From positions 4,920 to 67,615 of the forward strand of contig JAUNGS010000005.1 of the NCBI GenBank assembly GCA_030524435.1: a stretch of DNA of 62,696 nucleotides, in the 5' to 3' direction. Source of the DNA: Eubacterium sp. Its GTDB lineage: Bacteria > Bacillota > Clostridia > Eubacteriales > Eubacteriaceae. The stretch's first letter is position 1; each line of letters opens with the position of its first letter. Positions 59,068-62,696 of this stretch are shown one piece after another. The notes beneath the pieces were generated by a model that saw only the letters and a list, made by a program, of their open reading frames with translations, was not told the DNA's origin and made no database searches. The position numbers were made by a program, and so were the translations under genes.

Positions 59068-59667
59068 ATGGGTTTTTATCCAAAGGCCATCGAGCGGCTC
59101 GTGACAGAGCTGGGAAAGCTGCCCGGCATCGGAGAGAAGACGGCCCAGCGGCTGGCCTTTCACCTCATCGACGCGCCCTCCGAGGACATCGACAGCCTGT
59201 CGGCGGCCCTGGTGGGGGTCAAGGAGAAGGTGCATCTCTGTCCCAAATGCTTCAGCATTACCGACAAGGAAATCTGTGATATCTGCGGCGATCCCAACCG
59301 CAATCAGAAAATTATCTGTGTCGTACAAAATACAAAGGATATTTTTGCCATTGAAAAGACGCGGGAGTACAATGGGCTTTACCACGTGCTCCACGGCGCC
59401 ATCTCTCCCCTGGAGGGCATCGGCCCCCAGGACATCAAGGCCACGGAGCTCATCGAGCGCCTGAAGGCTTCGGATGTGGAGGAGGTCATCATGGCCACCA
59501 ACCCCACCCCCGAGGGCGAGGCAACGGCCATGTATCTCGGCAACCTGATCACCCCCTCGGGCATCAAGGTAACGCGTCTGGCAAAGGGTATTCCCATCGG
59601 CGCCGATGTGGAATACATCGATGAAATCACTCTGGTCAAGGCTTTTGAAGGCAGAAACACGATTTAA
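59068..59667 (+). CDS. recR: Recombination protein RecR
   Basis: The 199-residue protein has the helix-hairpin-helix LPGIGEKTAQRLAFHL near residues 16-31, a four-Cys zinc finger (CPKCFSITDKEICDIC near 56-71) and a Toprim domain with AT-NPTPEGEATAMYL near 145. RecR works with RecO and RecF in gap repair. It follows ybaB by 12 bases. Confidence 0.96.
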   Translation: MGFYPKAIERLVTELGKLPGIGEKTAQRLAFHLIDAPSEDIDSLSAALVGVKEKVHLCPKCFSITDKEICDICGDPNRNQKIICVVQNTKDIFAIEKTREYNGLYHVLHGAISPLEGIGPQDIKATELIERLKASDVEEVIMATNPTPEGEATAMYLGNLITPSGIKVTRLAKGIPIGADVEYIDEITLVKAFEGRNTI

Positions 59668-59722
59668 CCGCCATCAAAAATTCAGTATATTTAGTATATA
59701 AAGAAAGTTGAGGATTCCCCCT

Positions 59723-61456
59723 ATGTTAAAAGAAGGTATTGTAGCATCCCCCGGAATCGCAATCGCGAAGGCCTTTGTCTACGAGAAGGTCGAATTAGAG
59801 GTTAAGGAAGTCAAGGTTGAAGATCCCGAAGCCGAAGTGGCCCGGGTCAAGGAAGCCCTGGACAAGAGCAAGGCCCAGATCCTGGCCATCAAGGACAAGG
59901 CCGCCAGAGATCTCGGCGCTGAGGAGGCTGAAATCTTCGAGGCCCACGCCATGGTGCTGGAGGACCCCGAATTTGTGGACAGCATCACCGCTGAAATCAA
60001 GAACAACAGCATCAACGCCGAAGCCGCCGTCAAGACGGTGACCGACCGCTTTTTCCAGATCTTTGACGCCATGGACGATCCCTATTTCAGCGCCAGAGCC
60101 GCCGACATCAGAGACGTCGGCACCCGGGTGCTCAACAACGTCATGGGCGTTGAGACCGTGGATATCTCCGCTTTAGATGAAGACACCATCATCATCGCCG
60201 AGGATTTAGCGCCCTCGGATACAGCCCAGATGGACAAGGCCAGAGTCAAGGGCTTTGCCACCAACATCGGCAGCCGCACCTCCCACACCGCCATCATGGC
60301 CAGAAGCCTGGAAATTCCGGCGGTTTTAGGTCTGGGCGACATCACCAGCTGTGTTAAAAACGGCGATACCGTCATCGTAGACGGTCTCAAGGGTGTTGCG
60401 GTCATCAATCCCGACGAGGCAGAGCTGGCCGACTACAAGAAGCAGCAGGCGGACTACCAGGCCTACATGAAGGAGCTGGGCGAGCTCAAGGGTCTCAAGG
60501 CTGAGACCAAGGACGGCCGCGTCGTCGAGCTGGTGGGCAATATCGGTTCCCCGGCGGATGTGGACGGCGTTCACAAAAATGGCGGCAATGGCGTCGGCCT
60601 CTACCGTACAGAATTCTTGTACATGGACAGTGACGAAATGCCCGACGAAGAAAAACAATTCCAGGCCTACAAGGCGGTTATCGAGTCCTTCAAGGGCGAG
60701 CCGGTAATCATCAGAACCCTGGACATCGGCGGCGACAAGAAGCTGCCCTACCTGCCTTTAGAAGAAGAAATGAACCCCTTCCTGGGCTTCAGAGCTATTC
60801 GTCTCTGCTTCAGAGAAAAGGATCTCTTCAAGACCCAGCTCAAGGCGATTTTAAGGGCCTCCGCCTTCGGCAACGCCCTGATCATGTTCCCCATGATCTC
60901 CGGTGTCTCCGAGGTAAGACAGGCCAAGGCCATCCTGGCGGAATGCATGCAGGAGCTTGACGCAGCGGGCATCGCCTACGACAAGGACATCAAAATCGGT
61001 GTCATGATCGAAATCCCGTCGGCGGCGGTAACCTCCGACATCATCGCCAAGGAAGTGGACTTCTTCAGCATCGGCACCAACGACCTCTGCCAGTACACCC
61101 TGGCGGTGGACCGTATGAACCAGGAGGTTTCCTACCTGTACAATCCGCTGCACCCGGCGATTCTGCGTCTGGTCAAAACCGTCATCGAGGCCTCCCACAG
61201 CCACGAGGGCAAATTCACCGGCATGTGCGGTGAAATGGCCGGCGATCCCCTGGCAACCCTGATTCTTTTGGGCCTGGGTCTGGACGAGTTCTCCATGAGC
61301 GCCTCCTCCATCCCGCAGGTTAAGAAGATTATCCGCAGCGTCAGCTACGAAGACGCCAAGGCCATTGCCGATGCGGCCCTGCACCTGGAAACCGGTGAGG
61401 AAGTCAAGGCCATGGTTCAGGAAAAGATCGCTGAGCTGGGACTGAAAATCGTATAA
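59723..61456 (+). CDS. ptsI: Phosphoenolpyruvate-protein phosphotransferase (enzyme I)
   Basis: The 577-residue enzyme has the phosphorylated His in GSRTSHTAIMARSLEIPAV near residue 186, LYRTEFLYM near 295, the substrate-binding DIGGDKKLPYL near 340 and the Cys in GMCGEMAGDP near 500. It takes phosphate from PEP and gives it to HPr, starting PTS sugar uptake. The ATG at 59723 with GAGG upstream is preferred to an in-frame TTG at 59708. Unlike the usual order, ptsH follows ptsI. Confidence 0.96.
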   Translation: MLKEGIVASPGIAIAKAFVYEKVELEVKEVKVEDPEAEVARVKEALDKSKAQILAIKDKAARDLGAEEAEIFEAHAMVLEDPEFVDSITAEIKNNSINAEAAVKTVTDRFFQIFDAMDDPYFSARAADIRDVGTRVLNNVMGVETVDISALDEDTIIIAEDLAPSDTAQMDKARVKGFATNIGSRTSHTAIMARSLEIPAVLGLGDITSCVKNGDTVIVDGLKGVAVINPDEAELADYKKQQADYQAYMKELGELKGLKAETKDGRVVELVGNIGSPADVDGVHKNGGNGVGLYRTEFLYMDSDEMPDEEKQFQAYKAVIESFKGEPVIIRTLDIGGDKKLPYLPLEEEMNPFLGFRAIRLCFREKDLFKTQLKAILRASAFGNALIMFPMISGVSEVRQAKAILAECMQELDAAGIAYDKDIKIGVMIEIPSAAVTSDIIAKEVDFFSIGTNDLCQYTLAVDRMNQEVSYLYNPLHPAILRLVKTVIEASHSHEGKFTGMCGEMAGDPLATLILLGLGLDEFSMSASSIPQVKKIIRSVSYEDAKAIADAALHLETGEEVKAMVQEKIAELGLKIV

Positions 61457-61478
61457 TTCATTAGACAGAGGTGAGACT

Positions 61479-61745
61479 ATGGTAAGCAGAGAGGTAACCA
61501 TACTGAACGCCACGGGGCTCCACGCGAGACCGGCGTCGATGTTTGTCCAGACTGCCGGACGGTTCAGAGCAAAGATCGACGTGGTCAAGGGCACGGAGCG
61601 GATCAATGCCAAGAGTATCATGGGGGTCATGTCCGGGAGTATCTCCCAGGGATATACCGTCACCATCGAAGCCGACGGCGAGGACGAGCAGGAGGCTCTG
61701 GATGCCCTTGTCGCCCTGGTTGAGAATAAGTTTGGCGAAAAATAG
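61479..61745 (+). CDS. ptsH: Phosphocarrier protein HPr
   Basis: The 88-residue protein has the active His15 in NATGLHARPAS and Ser46 in NAKSIMGVMS, the site of HPr kinase. It passes phosphate from enzyme I to PTS EIIA domains and, when Ser46 is phosphorylated, acts in carbon catabolite control in Gram-positive bacteria. It lies 22 bases after ptsI and is followed by a hairpin. Confidence 0.96.
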   Translation: MVSREVTILNATGLHARPASMFVQTAGRFRAKIDVVKGTERINAKSIMGVMSGSISQGYTVTIEADGEDEQEALDALVALVENKFGEK

Positions 61746-61774
61746 GTAAAAAAAAGACTGAAAATTTTAAGAAT

Positions 61775-61814
61775 ATACCCCAAAGTCCTGTTCATTTTAA
61801 GGATTTTGGGGTAT
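61775..61814 (+). terminator. Hairpin terminator after ptsH
   Basis: ATACCCCAAA-TCC pairs with GGA-TTTGGGGTAT over a 12-base loop. An AT-rich tract follows, with a TATACT that could also be the -10 box of the next gene. Confidence 0.65.
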
Positions 61815-61865
61815 TATTATACTAAGAATTTTCATTATAACGTTTAAATACAGGAGGAAATGACA

Positions 61866-62261
61866 ATGAGTTGTAACAAAGGATATTTTTGGGGCGGTTT
61901 GTTCGTTGGCACCATCATCGGCGGCGCATTGGGTCTGCTGCTGGCTCCGGCCTCCGGCGAGGAAACAAGACGCAGAATTAAGGAGACCACCGAGGAAACC
62001 TTCGGCGACGTCTACGATCAGGCTGTAGAATACGGCGAAAACCTCAAGGAACAATTCCAGGACATGACAGACTCTGTCACCGACAAGGTCAATCAGTATA
62101 AAAACCAGATCGAAAGCAAGATCCAGGAAATCCAGGACGAGGTCAGCCAGGATCTTGAGGACCTCAACGATGAGCTGGAGGCCATGGAGGATGCGGGTGC
62201 AGAAGCGGCAGAGACTGTGGAGGATGCGGCTGAAAAGGCTGCCGACGCAGTTACAGAGTAA
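61866..62261 (+). CDS. YtxH domain protein (membrane-anchored, gas-vesicle/stress-protein-like)
   Basis: The 131-residue protein has one membrane helix with Gly motif (GGLFVGTIIGGALGLLLAP, about residues 9-27) followed by SGEETRRRIKE, the YtxH hallmark. The rest is an acidic amphipathic helix of about 90 residues that could lie on or near the membrane. YtxH proteins are small, often stress-induced, and of unknown job. The ATG at 61866 has AGGAGG seven bases upstream; the ATG at 61860 is too close to it. The next gene is 12 bases on. Confidence 0.85.
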   Translation: MSCNKGYFWGGLFVGTIIGGALGLLLAPASGEETRRRIKETTEETFGDVYDQAVEYGENLKEQFQDMTDSVTDKVNQYKNQIESKIQEIQDEVSQDLEDLNDELEAMEDAGAEAAETVEDAAEKAADAVTE

Positions 62262-62273
62262 TCGAGGCCCTGT

Positions 62274-62627
62274 ATGATTAGTTTTACTTTTAGTGTCTGG
62301 GAGCTGGCCCTTTTGATCATCGCCATTGCCTTTGTGGTGGGAACGGCCTATTTTGTGAAAATGCTCAAAAATTTGGCTGAAACCCTGAATACCAGCGCCA
62401 AGCTCATCGACGAGAACCGCGTGCAGCTCCACAATATTTTAAATGATGTGGAGGAAATTGCCAAGAATTCCGGTGAGCTGACGGGCAAGGCCAACCAGAT
62501 GGTGGAGGAGGTTGAAACCTCGGTTACCGCCCTGGTCACCGACGTCATCAATCCCCTGGTGGGCAGCCTTTCCAAGGTTGCCAAGGTCGCCGGGGTCGTG
62601 GCCAAGAAGGATAAAAATAAGCAATAA
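62274..62627 (+). CDS. DUF948-like small membrane protein
   Basis: The 117-residue protein has one N-terminal membrane helix (about residues 8-28) and a long helical region with a heptad-like pattern (LKNLAETLNTSAKLIDENR and on), like DUF948 and related general-stress proteins. Its function is unknown. The layout, one helix plus a long cytoplasmic or surface coil, is like that of the YtxH protein encoded just before it, and the two are likely co-expressed. Confidence 0.7.
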   Translation: MISFTFSVWELALLIIAIAFVVGTAYFVKMLKNLAETLNTSAKLIDENRVQLHNILNDVEEIAKNSGELTGKANQMVEEVETSVTALVTDVINPLVGSLSKVAKVAGVVAKKDKNKQ

Positions 62628-62639
62628 AAAAGAGCGCTG

Positions 62640-62696
62640 TGTGAGGTGACCCCAAAAAGTTAGACTTTTTCGAGACGGTTTCGACTGTCTCGTTTT
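62640..62696. mobile_element. Possible left end of an IS3-type insertion sequence
   Basis: The last bases read GTGACCCCAAAAAGTTAGAC and then an imperfect hairpin CGAGACGG / CTGTCTCG with TTTT. The CCCCAAAAAGTTAGAC form is like the terminal repeats of IS3-family (IS150 group) elements. The window ends before any transposase, so only a partial end is seen. Confidence 0.45.

Overview
The window reads as chromosome of a Gram-positive, anaerobic, fermentative bacterium of the Clostridia, plausibly a butyrate producer related to Eubacteriaceae. The reasons are the RNase HII/RbgA/L19/signal peptidase order, a GlpP antiterminator, HPr with both His15 and Ser46, a lysine riboswitch, the acetylase (DapH) lysine pathway, an anaerobic GlpA-type dehydrogenase module and a butyryl-CoA:acetate CoA-transferase. 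The genus is inference. Most of the window is GC-rich at third codon positions. Positions 1-4700 and the toxin-antitoxin-like module after it are plainly AT-rich, and 48.4-55.9 kb also looks different, so these are candidate acquired blocks.

Layout. 1-5.1 kb: surface polysaccharide genes (flippase fragment, two GT2 glycosyltransferases, epimerase, acyltransferase, DUF2304 protein, GtrA protein). 5.2-6.2 kb: a three-gene overlapping DUF3791/DUF3990-type module with its own promoter and a palindromic operator. 6.5-10.2 kb: an LCP cell-wall ligase, divergent from two unrecognised proteins (a coiled-coil protein and a membrane-anchored acidic protein). 10.4-12.6 kb: a polar amino acid ABC importer. 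12.8-19 kb: a membrane glycosyltransferase and a MarR-controlled heterodimeric ABC exporter. 19.4-23.5 kb: ECF S component, P1 peptidase, xpt, murI, trpS. 23.7-28.9 kb: EF-G-like protein, then rplS, lepB, rbgA, rnhB, yraN. 29-30.2 kb: a MazG-like protein and a ZIP metal transporter.

30.6-39.4 kb is a glycerol/polyol region: glpK, glpP, a long leader hairpin, then an FGGY kinase, an SDR, a GlpA-like flavoprotein with an Fe-S tail, a second flavoprotein, a DUF1667 Cys protein and a class II aldolase. No permease is present. 39.6-40.9 kb is the CoA-transferase. 42-47.4 kb, on the minus strand, is a lysine operon (asd, dapA, dapB, dapH, lysC and a free ACT-ACT protein) behind a lysine riboswitch.

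48.4-55.9 kb, on the minus strand, holds an AraC regulator, EcfT, a double EcfA, an MptD-like S component and two half ABC proteins with the exporter fold. It looks like a complete uptake system for an unknown, possibly metal-chelate, substrate. 56-62.6 kb is housekeeping: maf, dnaX-ybaB-recR, ptsI-ptsH, and two small envelope/stress proteins. The last ~55 bases resemble the end of an IS3-type insertion sequence. I saw no rRNA, tRNA or CRISPR array.
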